Source: Acidimicrobiaceae bacterium
Lineage (GTDB): Bacteria; Actinomycetota; Acidimicrobiia; Acidimicrobiales; Bog-793
Direction of reading: 5' to 3'
Length of the DNA stretch: 36,799 nucleotides
Assembly: GCA_027306925.1 (NCBI GenBank)
Contig: DAHUXW010000019.1
Location: forward strand, 1 to 36,799
In this document: in pieces, positions 8,041 through 16,818 of the stretch
Position numbering within the stretch: position 1 is the stretch's first letter
How the letters are laid out: every line of letters begins with the position of its first letter
Program-made: the position numbers and the translations under genes
Notes under the pieces: generated by a model
The model's database searches: none
The model's input: only the letters and a program-made list of their open reading frames with translations
What the model was told of the DNA's origin: nothing

Positions 8041-8508
8041 CCGGTCGTCGACACCTGGCCTCGCGACGCGACCGCACGCGTCGCGCACGACCGTGCAGAC
8101 GTCGTCGACCGGGGCCGTCTTGTCGATCGTCGCCACCGCGCCCGCGATCGTGATCGCCGCGCGCGACGAGCGGTCCCAGCTCCCGGACATCGCGACGACG
8201 GCGAGGCCGGGAAACGACTCGACGATCCGCCGCGTGAGCGCGACGCCGCCGCCGCCCGGCATCCGGTAGTCGACGAGCACGACGTCGACCCCGACGCGAG
8301 CCGCCTCGAACCCGGACCCGACGCCGTGCGCGACACCGACCACCTCGAAGCCCGGGTCGGAGGCGAGCGCGTCCGCCAGCGCGACCGCGAACGGCTCGTC
8401 GTCGTCGACGACGAGAACCCTCCACCCGGCGGCTTCGCCCTCGTGCACCCCGTCCTTCCGCACCTCGGCCGCGATCGCGGCACGCCTCGCCCGGATCGGC
8501 CCTTCCAT
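8026..8508 (-). CDS. Stand-alone receiver domain protein (single-domain response regulator)
   Basis: The 160-residue protein is a CheY-like receiver without an output domain. It has D35-D37 (VVDDDEP), phospho-acceptor D80 (VLVDYRMPGGGG), S108 (AMSGS) and K130 (TIDKTAP). About 25 charged residues precede the domain and 15 follow it. Proteins like this usually act by protein contact or as phosphate sinks in phosphorelays. It sits tail-to-tail with the LuxR regulator, overlapping it by 15 bases, and head-to-head with the kinase gene. The three form one signalling cluster, with the kinase probably able to serve two receivers. Confidence 0.85.
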   Translation of the reverse strand: MEGPIRARRAAIAAEVRKDGVHEGEAAGWRVLVVDDDEPFAVALADALASDPGFEVVGVAHGVGSGFEAARVGVDVVLVDYRMPGGGGVALTRRIVESFPGLAVVAMSGSWDRSSRAAITIAGAVATIDKTAPVDDVCTVVRDACGRVARPGVDDRSDQP

Positions 8509-8562
8509 CCTCGGCCGCTCCGCCCGCGCGAAGGTAGATACGCGTGCACCATGCCCGCTCCT

Positions 8563-8591
8563 AGTGTAAACGCACTATTACGCAGTACACT
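8563..8591. promoter_or_regulatory. Nested inverted repeats in divergent promoter region
   Basis: In an A/T-rich patch between the divergent receiver and kinase genes, AGTGTA (8563-8568) pairs with TACACT (8586-8591), and inside it AGTG (8563-8566) pairs with CACT (8573-8576). This is the expected place for an operator, possibly for the LuxR regulator next door. No clear sigma-70-like pair could be assigned. Confidence 0.35.
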
Positions 8592-8672
8592 CGCACGACC
8601 GGCGACGGAGCGCCGAACCCGGGGGGAGGTCGGCCCACGTCCGGTGACCAGCAGGAACGAGCGGACCCGGAG

Positions 8673-10142
8673 GTGCGCCTCCGACAGCTGCTGCGAGCGC
8701 TCGGCTACGCGCTCGCGACCTGCGACAGCGCGGGCCGGGTGCTCGATGCGGACGAGTCGTGGGCCGGCGTCGTGGGCCCCGTCGGCGACGAGGTGGCCGC
8801 GATCCGTCCGGGTCCGCGACCCCCGCCGGGGGCGCGCGGGGCCGGGGGCACGCGGCAGGTCGATGCCCTCGCCGCGGGCGATCTGTCGCCGGGCGACGCG
8901 CTCGAGACTGTCGCCACGACGATCGTCGCGTCCGGCGTGGACCGCGACGCGCGCGTCGTCGAGCTCGTCGCCGTGCCGCTCGGAGCCGACGACGGCTCCT
9001 TCGTCCTCGGCGCCCGCGAGGTGCCGAGCCGGGCCGCCGACGGGGGCGCGCGCCCGAACCGCGCAGCCTCGACCGATTCGACCGACGTCCCCGAGCACAC
9101 GGTCGCCGGCCCGCTCGCTGCACTGTACGCCGCGGCCGCCGAGGCTTCGCCGATCGGTCTCGCGCTGTGGCGGCACGAGCCCCGCGACGGGAGCCTCACC
9201 CTCGTCGCGACGAACGCGGCGGCGCGCGACTTCACGAACCTCGCTCAGGAGTCGGTCGGGCGCACGAGCGCGGAGCTCTCCGAGCGGTGCCCCGCGATCG
9301 GCGAGCTCCGCTGGGGCGCCCCGAGCGAGATTCGCCGTCCGCCCGCGGCGCTCGGCACTCTCGAGCTCGCCGGCGCGGACGGCCGGCGGCGGGCCGTCGA
9401 GCTCGTCATGTCCCCGATCGGCGACGGGGTTCTCGTCCTGCGCCTGACCGACGTCACCGCAGAGGCGCACGCTCGGCGCGACCGCCAGCAGCTGCTCCGG
9501 CGAGTCGCCGACGCCGAGGACGCGGAGCGCAGGAGGATCGCGGAGGCGCTCCACGACGACACGATCCAGATCCTCGCCGCGGTGAACATGGACCTCGGCG
9601 GACTCCGCCGCAGGTCGAGCGACCGCGCGCTCGCCGAGCGCATCGAGCGCGTCGAGCACCGGGTGCGCCAGGCGACACACGCGCTGCGCTCGCTCGTGTT
9701 CGAGCTCTACCCGCCCGATCTCGTCTCCGGCGGCCTCGTCGCGGCGCTCCCCGCGCTCGCCGAGCGCGTCTTCGAGCACACCGGCACGAAGACGACGATC
9801 GTGAACGAGCTGCGACACGCCGCCGGAACCGAGGTGCGCGTCGCGGCCTACCGCATCGTCCAGGAGGCGCTCGTGAACGTCCGCCGGCACGCGCAGGCCT
9901 CACGCGTGAAGATCACGCTTGCGCACGACGGCGAGATGTTCGTCGCGACCGTCGCCGACGACGGCATCGGGCCGGGCGCGCCCGGCGCGGCGGGCGCGCC
10001 CGGCCACTTCGGGTTGCGGACGATGCGCGAGCGGGCCGAGAGCATGCAGGGATCGCTCACGGTCCGGCGCGCCGAGCCGTCGGGCGTGGAGATCGAGGTC
10101 CGGCTCCCGGACCCCGAGCTCGCCGACGTCGACGACCCCTGA
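8673..10142 (+). CDS. NarL-type sensor histidine kinase (HisKA_3 / HATPase_c)
   Basis: This 489-residue soluble kinase has two PAS-like N-terminal regions (about 1-120 and 145-265; the second ends in VLRLTDVTAEAHARR, a typical PAS-to-DHp exit). The dimerisation helix follows with phospho-histidine H294 in RIAEALHDDTIQ, then an ATPase domain with N box VQEALVNVRRHA (about 397-408), DDGIG (about 429-433) and GHFGLRTMRERA (about 444-455). No transmembrane segment is visible, so it senses a cytoplasmic signal; no haem or Cys ligand motif was recognised. GTG at 8673 is the only conventional start after the last in-frame stop (8562-8564). It likely phosphorylates the LuxR regulator and perhaps the stand-alone receiver. 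Confidence 0.9.
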   Translation: MRLRQLLRALGYALATCDSAGRVLDADESWAGVVGPVGDEVAAIRPGPRPPPGARGAGGTRQVDALAAGDLSPGDALETVATTIVASGVDRDARVVELVAVPLGADDGSFVLGAREVPSRAADGGARPNRAASTDSTDVPEHTVAGPLAALYAAAAEASPIGLALWRHEPRDGSLTLVATNAAARDFTNLAQESVGRTSAELSERCPAIGELRWGAPSEIRRPPAALGTLELAGADGRRRAVELVMSPIGDGVLVLRLTDVTAEAHARRDRQQLLRRVADAEDAERRRIAEALHDDTIQILAAVNMDLGGLRRRSSDRALAERIERVEHRVRQATHALRSLVFELYPPDLVSGGLVAALPALAERVFEHTGTKTTIVNELRHAAGTEVRVAAYRIVQEALVNVRRHAQASRVKITLAHDGEMFVATVADDGIGPGAPGAAGAPGHFGLRTMRERAESMQGSLTVRRAEPSGVEIEVRLPDPELADVDDP

Positions 10143-10180
10143 GCACGGCGCGCGGACTCCGCTCGGCTAGCTTCGCCGCA

Positions 10181-10861
10181 GTGTGCTTCTCGCCGCAGGC
10201 CGACCTCGTCGGTGGCGCCGTCGTGGCGGCGCTCGGCGTCGACGCCATCCGCCACGTGCACCGGCACCACGGTCACGTGGCGATTGCGGCGCTCCCGCTC
10301 GTGCTCGGCGCGCACCAGCTCGACGAGTCGCTCGTCTGGTGGGGTCTGCAAGGCCACGTCTCCGCGTCGGTCGGGCGCGTCGCGATGTGGGTCTACCTCT
10401 CGATCGCGTTCGTCCTCCTCCCGATCTACGTACCCGCGGCGGTGCTCGCGCTCGAGCGCTCGGCACGGCGGCGGTGGGCCATGGCACCGTTCGTGGTCCT
10501 CGGCGTAGGAGTCTCCGCGGTGCTGCTCGCCGCGATGTTCCACGGGCCCGTCCACGTGCGGCTCGCTCCCTACCACCTCTCCTACGGCATGCGGCTCCGA
10601 GACGGAGGGCTCGTGGTCGTCCTCTACGTCGTGGCCGTGTGCGGAGCGCTGCTGTGCTCGAGCGAGCGCCCGGTCGTCTTGTTCGGCGTGGTCAACCTCG
10701 TCGCGATCGCGGTGATCGCGGTGCTCACGGTGGACGGCTTCACGTCGGTCTGGTGCGGGTGGGCGGCCGTGTCGTCAGGGGCGATCGTCGTGTACCTCCG
10801 CTTCGCAGCGCGGGCGGGTCGGCGGAGAGCGGCAGGCGAGCTGCGGTCGGCGACAACATAG
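10181..10861 (+). CDS. MCFS-type integral membrane protein (DUF6629-like)
   Basis: The 226-residue protein starts with MCFSPQADLVGGAVV and continues with a LPLVLGAHQLDESLVWWGL segment. The MCFS start and the (A/Q)HQL-x-E-x-(L/F)VW motif are hallmarks of a widespread actinobacterial membrane family of unknown function (DUF6629, from memory). About seven hydrophobic helices are spaced along the chain, with His and Asp residues in the first loop (RHVHRHHGHV). The GTG start at 10181 is fixed by this family N-terminus. It lies 38 bases after the kinase stop and 11 before the GT-C gene, so co-transcription with the kinase is plausible. Confidence 0.75.
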   Translation: MCFSPQADLVGGAVVAALGVDAIRHVHRHHGHVAIAALPLVLGAHQLDESLVWWGLQGHVSASVGRVAMWVYLSIAFVLLPIYVPAAVLALERSARRRWAMAPFVVLGVGVSAVLLAAMFHGPVHVRLAPYHLSYGMRLRDGGLVVVLYVVAVCGALLCSSERPVVLFGVVNLVAIAVIAVLTVDGFTSVWCGWAAVSSGAIVVYLRFAARAGRRRAAGELRSATT

Positions 10862-10872
10862 ACTCCGCCGTC

Positions 10873-12114
10873 ATGGAGACGGCACCCGCACGCGGGCGTC
10901 AGCGCCTCGCGCCGGTGACGCGTCTCGACGGCGACGTCGCGAGGATCCCCGCGCGGCCCGCTCACCTCGCGCGCGACGCCGCCCGGCGCGCCCTCGACGC
11001 GGCGCTCGCCCACCGGTGGGCCATCGGCAGCTACGTCGGCTCGCGGCTGCTGCTCCTGCTCGTCGCGCTCGCGGACAGCCCGCTCCAGCACCGGACGCTC
11101 TCCTCGGAGCTCACGAACTGGGACGGCTTCTGGTACACGAACCTCGCGAGCCGCGGGTACCCGACCCACGTGCTCCACATCCAGACGACCCTTGGCTTCT
11201 TCCCCCTGTACCCGATGGTCATGTGGCTCGTCGCCCACGTCCTTTCCTGCTCGTACTCGGTCGCCGGGCTCGTCGTCGCGGGAGTGGGCGGTCTCGTCGC
11301 GACGTTGCTCGTCGAGCGCCTCAGCACTCGTTGGTGGGGCGAGCGCAGCGCGCGGCGGGCGGTGCTGTTGTTCTGCGTGTTCCCGGGCTCGGTCGTGTTC
11401 TCGATGGACTACTCCGAGGGTGTGCTGATCCCGCTCGCCGCCGGATGCCTGCTCGCGCTCCACGACCGGCGGTGGCTTCGCGCCGGAGCGCTCGCCGGGC
11501 TCGCGACCGCCGTCGGCCCCGACGCCCTCGCGATCGTGCTCGCCTGCGCGGTCGCCGCCCTGCTCGAGCTGCGCGCGCACGGCTGGCGCAGCGCCGCGGC
11601 CCGCCGGAGCCTCGTCGCTCCGCTGCTCGCACCGGCCGGCATCGTCGCGTTCGGCGCGTTCCTCTGGGCCCGGACCGGGACGCCGCTCGCGACGTTCGAG
11701 GCGCAGCGCTACGGGTGGGGCGAGCGCACGGACCCGCTCGCGCTCGTCCACCAGGCGCGCACGCTCGCGGGGGAGATCTCCTTCTCGCGCTTCGACTACC
11801 ACCTCGTGAACCTCAACATCATCGCCGGGCTCGCCGGCGCGGTCGTGCTCGTGGTCGGCGTCGCCCTGCTGGCGAGGCGCCCGAACCGCATCCCGCCCGA
11901 GGCGCTCGCCTGGACGCTCGGCGTCGGCCTCCTGGCCGTGACGTCGGAGTACACACCCCCGAACCCGCGCCTGCTCCTCACGGCCTTCCCCGTCGTCCTC
12001 GTCCTCGCTCACCGCGTACGTGGCCGCCCGTTCCGCTGGCTCGCCGGAGCGAGCACGGCCCTGCTCGTCGTGATGAGCGCGATCACCTACGTCGGCATCG
12101 CGCTCCGTCCCTGA
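10873..12114 (+). CDS. PIG-V-like GT-C glycosyltransferase (probable mannosyltransferase)
   Basis: This 413-residue polytopic protein has about ten hydrophobic helices. The first periplasmic loop carries NWDGFWYTNLASRGYP (about residues 79-94), the acidic catalytic loop typical of PIG-V/GPI-mannosyltransferase-II-like bacterial GT-C enzymes. The next helix region FFPLYPMVMWLV is equally characteristic. Such enzymes transfer mannose from polyprenyl-phosphomannose outside the membrane. Two further GT-C genes follow on the opposite strand, so the area is devoted to envelope mannosylation. The cytoplasmic N-terminus (about 50 residues) is Arg/Ala-rich. The exact acceptor is unknown. Confidence 0.8.
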   Translation: METAPARGRQRLAPVTRLDGDVARIPARPAHLARDAARRALDAALAHRWAIGSYVGSRLLLLLVALADSPLQHRTLSSELTNWDGFWYTNLASRGYPTHVLHIQTTLGFFPLYPMVMWLVAHVLSCSYSVAGLVVAGVGGLVATLLVERLSTRWWGERSARRAVLLFCVFPGSVVFSMDYSEGVLIPLAAGCLLALHDRRWLRAGALAGLATAVGPDALAIVLACAVAALLELRAHGWRSAAARRSLVAPLLAPAGIVAFGAFLWARTGTPLATFEAQRYGWGERTDPLALVHQARTLAGEISFSRFDYHLVNLNIIAGLAGAVVLVVGVALLARRPNRIPPEALAWTLGVGLLAVTSEYTPPNPRLLLTAFPVVLVLAHRVRGRPFRWLAGASTALLVVMSAITYVGIALRP

Positions 12115-12207
12115 CCCGCACAACCGGGCCCTCGTGCGTGCACGGCGCGCCGCCCGGTGCAGGCACAGGACTCGGTGCGGTTGTTCGGCCCCGCGCAGGT
12201 GAAGGGG

Positions 12208-13833
12208 TCAGTGCGCGTACACGGTGACGTCGATCACCGCCGCGTAGCCGAACGTCGCGACCCGCCGGTGCGCGTAGCGCGACGCGATGTGCGCATCGAG
12301 CGCCTCGTAGCGGCGGAAGTGGGCCACGGAGCCCGAGGTCCCCGTGCGCTGCCCCTGGTGGCTCGCGACGAGGAACAGGTGCGTGCAGCTCGCCGACACG
12401 CGGTCGAGCTGGGCCGGCGTGAGCGTCGCGTACCGCTCGACGTACGGCGCGTCGACGCCCCACGCGGCGACGGGAAGCACGGAGCGCGGCGCCGCGCGAG
12501 CAGCCGGGCCACCCGGGAGGTAGTAGGCGAAGGCCATGCGTCCGTCCTCGGGGTAGAACGCGACGCAGTCGCCCGGGCGCGCGGTGTCGAGCACGTACGC
12601 GACCGCGGCGCGCCAGTTCTCGGGCGACACCGCGTAGCTCGGCGCGAGCTGGAGCGCCCGAAGCGCGACCAGCGCCGCGACGAGGCACCAGCCGAGCGTT
12701 GCGTAGCGGGCCGGGTGCCGCGGCGGCGCGAGCTCGTCGCCGACCGTGACCGCCGCGAGCGCGATCCCCACCGGCGGCATCGCGACGAGAAGGTTGCGGG
12801 GATCCGCGATCGGCTGGCCGGCCGCCGACTCGACAAGCGCGAGCAGGACGGGCGTGGCCAGCCACGCGAGCAGGACGTGCCGCCGAAGGCGCTCGTGCGG
12901 CCCGAGGACGCGAGCCCGCGCCGTCCCCGCTCGCCGCAGGCGCGCGATCCACGGCGCGGCGGCGAACACGGCGAGCAGCACGACCGTCCCCCACTCGAGG
13001 ACCGAGCTCGTCGCCGTCCGGGCGAAGTCCGGCGTGAAGGCTGCGGAGGTGACGGTCTCGACGATGCCGCCGACCTGGGAGAGGCTCGGCGCGGGGACCC
13101 AGAAGAGCTGACCGCTGCCGCGTGCCTTCGCGAGGTACGCGAGCGGCGCGGCGCAGAGCGCGACGAGGACCAGCGCGGCGAGCACGGTCCGCGCGCGCTC
13201 GCGGCGCGTCGCGAGCACGACGACCTGCGCCGCGATCGCAAGGGCCGCGATCACGCTCATGTAGAGGGCGAGGTTCGTGACCACCACGTACGCAGTCCAG
13301 GTCACGCGGCTCGAGGGGCTCCCGGGCGCCCGCTCGACGAGCGCGACGAAGGCGAGGAACGAGGCCGCGACGAGTGCGACGAGCGGCGCGTACGCGCGTG
13401 CGTCCTGGCCCCAGAACACGAGGGGGAGGCTCACGGCGCTCAGCACCCCGGAGACGAACGCGACCCGCCGGTCGTAGAGGCGGCGCGCGAGGACCGAGAC
13501 CGCGAGGACCGCGAGCGTGGCGGCGAGGGCCGACGGCGCCCGAAGCACGAGCACGCCGCGCCCGAACGCCCCGACGAGGACGTGGAGCAGCGCGTAGTAC
13601 GCGAGCATGTTCCCGCCGTCGCGCGCCATCGCGGCGACGAGGGCTGCACCGTGCTGGGAGGCGATCGTGACGCTCGCGGACTCGTCGAGCCAGATGCTGC
13701 GCGACCCGAGGTCGACGAGCACGAGCGCGGCCGCGAGCACCGCCGGCGTGGCGACGGACGCGACGTCGAGCAGGCGCGCCCGACGGTCGGACGCACGACG
13801 CGTCACGCGCCGCCGTCCCTGCTCCCGGTGCAC
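12208..13833 (-). CDS. GT-C family glycosyltransferase (PMT/ArnT-like)
   Basis: The 541-residue membrane protein has 10-12 hydrophobic helices. Its first external loop contains SRSIWLDESASVTIASQ (about 44-60), the Asp/Glu motif shared by actinobacterial lipid-linked mannosyltransferases. This is followed by MLAYYALLHVLVGAFG, as in the PMT_2/DUF2029-related groups. The C-terminal soluble part (about 400-541) holds PENWRAAVAYVLDTARPGDCVAFYPEDGRMAFAYYL (in parts), a typical periplasmic tail. The start is GTG 13833, only 6 bases after the MptB-like stop; GTG at 13806 is an alternative with a GGGACGG site. The two genes clearly form an operon. Confidence 0.83.
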   Translation of the reverse strand: MHREQGRRRVTRRASDRRARLLDVASVATPAVLAAALVLVDLGSRSIWLDESASVTIASQHGAALVAAMARDGGNMLAYYALLHVLVGAFGRGVLVLRAPSALAATLAVLAVSVLARRLYDRRVAFVSGVLSAVSLPLVFWGQDARAYAPLVALVAASFLAFVALVERAPGSPSSRVTWTAYVVVTNLALYMSVIAALAIAAQVVVLATRRERARTVLAALVLVALCAAPLAYLAKARGSGQLFWVPAPSLSQVGGIVETVTSAAFTPDFARTATSSVLEWGTVVLLAVFAAAPWIARLRRAGTARARVLGPHERLRRHVLLAWLATPVLLALVESAAGQPIADPRNLLVAMPPVGIALAAVTVGDELAPPRHPARYATLGWCLVAALVALRALQLAPSYAVSPENWRAAVAYVLDTARPGDCVAFYPEDGRMAFAYYLPGGPAARAAPRSVLPVAAWGVDAPYVERYATLTPAQLDRVSASCTHLFLVASHQGQRTGTSGSVAHFRRYEALDAHIASRYAHRRVATFGYAAVIDVTVYAH

Positions 13834-13839
13834 ACCGCG

Positions 13840-15393
13840 TCAGGAGCCGGCGGGCGCGGCTTCGGCGCGTCGCGCCGTGCCGGCCCGCCGTGCACCCGGC
13901 GACCGGCGCCGCCACGACGCGACCGCGAGCGCCCCTGCGGCCACGTAGCACGCGAGGGTCGCCGGCGACGCCTGGAGCGGCACCGCGACGATCCCGTCCG
14001 GCTTCACGAGCAGGACCGACGCGGCGAGCACCAGTGGCGGGAGGCGGGAGCGCTGGAAGCCGGGCCAGGCCGCGAGGAGCACGATCCCCCACGAGAAGTA
14101 CCAGGGCCACGCAGCGGGACCGAGGAGCGCCGCGACGCAGAGCGCGGTCCCGAGGTCGAGCACGAGGCGCTCCTCCCGTGTTCGGACGATCCGGTCGACG
14201 GCGACAGCGACGGTCGCGGCGATCGCGACGTACCCGAGCACCCGGTCGAGACCGGCGTAGTCGACCACGACGCCGACGCCACCGAGCACGCGCGACACCG
14301 TCCACGCGAGCGCGGTCACCGGCGTGATCGCGAGGTGCACCTTCGCCGGCGTCGCGAGCACGGCACCGGAGACCCACCGAAGGCCCGTCCCCGTGAACAC
14401 GCTCACAGCAGCAGCGACCGCTGCGCCGAGCGCGCCGACGGAGGCGACGAGGCGCACCCGCGCGGCGCGCGAGTCCAGCGTCCGCGCGCGGGCGACGGCG
14501 ATGAACACGATGGCGGCCGCGGCGGGCACCTTCACGGTCGCGGCGAGCGCGCAGAGCGCGACACCGGCGAGCGGGCGTTGCTCGAGCGCGAGGGCGACGC
14601 CGGCGACCATGAGGCCTGCCATCAGCGCGTCGTTGTGCCCCGCCGCGACGAGCTGGGCGAGCGCCAGCGGGCTCATGAGCGCGATCCAGGCCGCTCGGGA
14701 GGGATCGGCGCCGAACCCGCGCGCGAGGCGGGGCACGAACACCGCGAGCAGCGCGAGGCCCGCGACCTCGAGGAGGCGGACCGCGACGACGCCCGCGACG
14801 AGGTTCGAACCCGTGAGGCCGACGACGCCGCTCACGAGGCCGAGGAAGAGCGGCCCGTACGGCGCCGTCGTGCCGCGCCAGAACGGCGACACCGCGTCGA
14901 GCACGTGGGTCCGCCCGACGTGGCGCAGGACGTCCGGCGCGTCCCGGTAGGGATCGAGGCCGAGGTGCAGGATCGTGCCTTGGGCGAGGTAGCTGTACAT
15001 GTCGCCGCTGAACAGCGCGGGACCGAGGACGAGCGGGAGGATCCAGATGGCCGCGACGGCCACGACCTCTCCGGTCCGCACCTCGGGCGTGCGCGCGATG
15101 CGGCGCCCGAGCGCGAGCCATGCGGCGCAGAGCGCGACGACGCCGAGGTAGAAGCCGGTCATGTTCCCGGCCCGGCCGGGCGGGACGTGGATCGAGTACC
15201 ACCAGGTCGCGGATCCGCCGACGAGCCGCGGGCCGGTGACGGCCATGAGCGTGGTCCCGGCCAGACCGAGGGCCACCGCCAGCCGGCCGAGGTGCCAGAC
15301 GCGGGCACGCGACGACCCCTCGGATACCAGGTCACCGACGCGTCCTTCGAGGCGCGCCGTGCGCCGCCCCGCGTTCACTTCCACCGCGTGCAC
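13840..15393 (-). CDS. MptA/MptB-type alpha-(1->6)-mannopyranosyltransferase
   Basis: This is a 517-residue GT-C enzyme with about 12-13 membrane helices. The loop ALFSGDMYSYLAQGTILHLG with GLDPYRDAPDVL (about 127-155) and the segment WRGTTAPYGPLFLGL (about 171-185) are the signature of the mycobacterial MptB/MptA group. That group uses polyprenol-phosphomannose to build the alpha-1,6-mannan core of lipomannan. AGHNDALMAGLM (about 252-263) is also conserved. The extreme C-terminus is Arg/Ala-rich and not conserved. It leads a two-gene operon with the next GT-C gene. This supports a lipomannan-like envelope polymer in the host, which is inference from family. Confidence 0.86.
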   Translation of the reverse strand: MHAVEVNAGRRTARLEGRVGDLVSEGSSRARVWHLGRLAVALGLAGTTLMAVTGPRLVGGSATWWYSIHVPPGRAGNMTGFYLGVVALCAAWLALGRRIARTPEVRTGEVVAVAAIWILPLVLGPALFSGDMYSYLAQGTILHLGLDPYRDAPDVLRHVGRTHVLDAVSPFWRGTTAPYGPLFLGLVSGVVGLTGSNLVAGVVAVRLLEVAGLALLAVFVPRLARGFGADPSRAAWIALMSPLALAQLVAAGHNDALMAGLMVAGVALALEQRPLAGVALCALAATVKVPAAAAIVFIAVARARTLDSRAARVRLVASVGALGAAVAAAVSVFTGTGLRWVSGAVLATPAKVHLAITPVTALAWTVSRVLGGVGVVVDYAGLDRVLGYVAIAATVAVAVDRIVRTREERLVLDLGTALCVAALLGPAAWPWYFSWGIVLLAAWPGFQRSRLPPLVLAASVLLVKPDGIVAVPLQASPATLACYVAAGALAVASWRRRSPGARRAGTARRAEAAPAGS

Positions 15394-15528
15394 GCCTCGA
15401 CGCGCGTCCGTCCGGTCATCGCCAAGCGCACGATCCTAACGGAGCACCGGTCGGGCTCGAGGACGGCCGGGCAGCGCGCGGCACACGCCGTGCACCGGGC
15501 GTGCGCACCGCCCGCGGCCGTGGCGTGG

Positions 15529-15987
15529 CTAGGTGCCCGCGGCCTCGTGCGTGGCGGACGCCGGCGTCTGGTAGCGCGCGACCGTGAACCCGAGAACTAG
15601 CGGGACGTCCACCGCGAACACCGCGAGCATCCCGCTGAGCAGGGCGAGGACGCGGCCGGGCGTGTGATCGTAGACGAACACGTACTCGAGCATCCCGGCG
15701 ATCACGAGGTACGCGAGCAGCGTCCATCCGGCGACCCGGGTGAACGTCGGCCACGCGAAGCCGCTGACCCGCGAGAGCATCGCGACGTTCACCACGAGCA
15801 CCGCGAGCGCTGCGGCCGCGAGGCCGACCGCCGGCCCGAGCGGCACGCGCCCCGGGATGTGGGCGGCCATGAAGACGCCACCCGCGACGACGAGCGCGAG
15901 CGTCGCGATCGCGAGCTCGGTGACCGGAGGGAGCTTCTCGGCCGGGCGATCGGTCGCCCCGAGCAGCGCGTGCGAGCCGGCGCTCAT
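15529..15987 (-). CDS. Small four-helix membrane protein, unknown function
   Basis: The 152-residue protein has four hydrophobic segments (approximately residues 23-45, 50-72, 83-104 and 110-137), short loops, and a soluble Thr/Ala-rich tail. I do not recognise a family. Its ATG overlaps the stop of the next upstream gene by four bases (ATGA at 15984-15987), so the two membrane proteins are translated together and may form one complex. No catalytic or metal motif is seen. Confidence 0.7.
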   Translation of the reverse strand: MSAGSHALLGATDRPAEKLPPVTELAIATLALVVAGGVFMAAHIPGRVPLGPAVGLAAAALAVLVVNVAMLSRVSGFAWPTFTRVAGWTLLAYLVIAGMLEYVFVYDHTPGRVLALLSGMLAVFAVDVPLVLGFTVARYQTPASATHEAAGT

Positions 15988-16619
15988 GCCGACGCCAGCC
16001 TGGTCATGATCACGAGCGTCGCGACCTGCATGAGCCCCGTGATGCCCGCCGTGTAGATGAAGCGCTTCATAAGCCTACCGATCACCTCGCCGTTCGGCTG
16101 CGGCTTGCGCATCTCGAACAGCACCGCGATGTTCGCCGGCTCGAGGAGCCCGAGCGCGATGACCGCCATGACGCCGACGACGACGAAAGAGGCGACGATC
16201 CAGGCGTGGTGCGGGTACGAGGACGAGAGGTTCCCCAGGTGGCGGGCGAGCTGGAAGCCGGAGCCGAGCGTCATCGTCACGAGCGTCGGCATCAGCAGCA
16301 CCATCTTCGGCATGAACCTGCTCGAGAACTCCATGCGCGCGGGGATCGACATCCGTCCGATGATCGGCCCGACGACGAGCCCGACGAACAGGTCGATCGC
16401 GGTCCACAGGCCTCCACCGACGACGTGGAAGAAGTCGAGGGCCCAGAGCCAGTTGCCCGCGATCGAGACGACGAGCCCGACGAGCACGAGGGCGACGATC
16501 GGCAGACCCCGAACGGGGACCACCGAGATGGTGCGACCCGCTCCGGCGACCGGCGGCACGCTTCCCACCGGGTCGATCGGTGGCGCGAGCGCCTGAGTTG
16601 TCCCTGCCGTGACGTCCAC
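15984..16619 (-). CDS. Conserved-looking membrane protein (DUF2269-like)
   Basis: This 211-residue integral membrane protein has an N-terminal Pro/Ala-rich segment (about 1-30) and about four helices. Notable conserved-looking residues are NWLWALDFFHVVGGGLWTAIDLFVG (in parts), GRMSIPARMEFSSRFMPKM and GFQLARHLGN. The His-in-helix plus R(F/M)MPKM pattern resembles small DUF2269 or CopD-related membrane proteins, but I cannot be sure. GTG at 16619 has a GGGGG site 5 bases upstream; GTG 16631 is an alternative. A longer in-frame extension to 16856 would run into the S4 gene and is unlikely. Coupled to the downstream gene by ATGA. Confidence 0.72.
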   Translation of the reverse strand: MDVTAGTTQALAPPIDPVGSVPPVAGAGRTISVVPVRGLPIVALVLVGLVVSIAGNWLWALDFFHVVGGGLWTAIDLFVGLVVGPIIGRMSIPARMEFSSRFMPKMVLLMPTLVTMTLGSGFQLARHLGNLSSSYPHHAWIVASFVVVGVMAVIALGLLEPANIAVLFEMRKPQPNGEVIGRLMKRFIYTAGITGLMQVATLVIMTRLASA

Positions 16620-16786
16620 GCCGACCCCCACCGCTCGAAGTGCCCGACACTGTTCGGACGCCAAGGGTAGCCGGATCCGGCCTCGTCGTCCTGGACCGGC
16701 GCGGTGCGACCGCCGGTCGCGGGCGACGCCGTCGCCCGCGGCGACCGGGACCCGGGCCGGCCCTGCCGTGCCGTGCTCACGCCCGG

Positions 16787-16814
16787 GCGCCCGAGCGCCC
16801 GAGCGCCCGAGCGC
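16787..16814. repeat. Short tandem repeat, GCGCCCGA x 3
   Basis: Three perfect copies of the 8-mer GCGCCCGA run from 16787 to 16810, followed by a partial copy, in the gap just past the S4-protein stop. It is probably simple-sequence expansion in G/C-rich DNA, though it could form structure in the 3' end of the transcript. Confidence 0.6.
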
Positions 16815-16818
16815 GAGG

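Noticed and set aside
7707-9890. Minus-strand 727-codon frame over the signalling genes
   Set aside because: Shadow of the LuxR regulator, receiver and kinase, all of which have complete motif sets in other frames.
12083-15202. Minus-strand open frame of more than 1000 codons in another phase over the same genes
   Set aside because: Arg/Ala-only shadow of the GT-C genes; no start site context and no recognised domain.
12157-15600. Plus-strand open frame of more than 1100 codons across the mannosyltransferase operon
   Set aside because: Composition is Arg/Asp/Glu/His-rich without family motifs; it mirrors the minus-strand membrane proteins, whose motifs are clear.
16787-16814. Possible CRISPR-like or functional array from GCGCCCGA repeats
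   Set aside because: Eight-base units without spacers; simple-sequence repeat only. No CRISPR array seen anywhere in the window.
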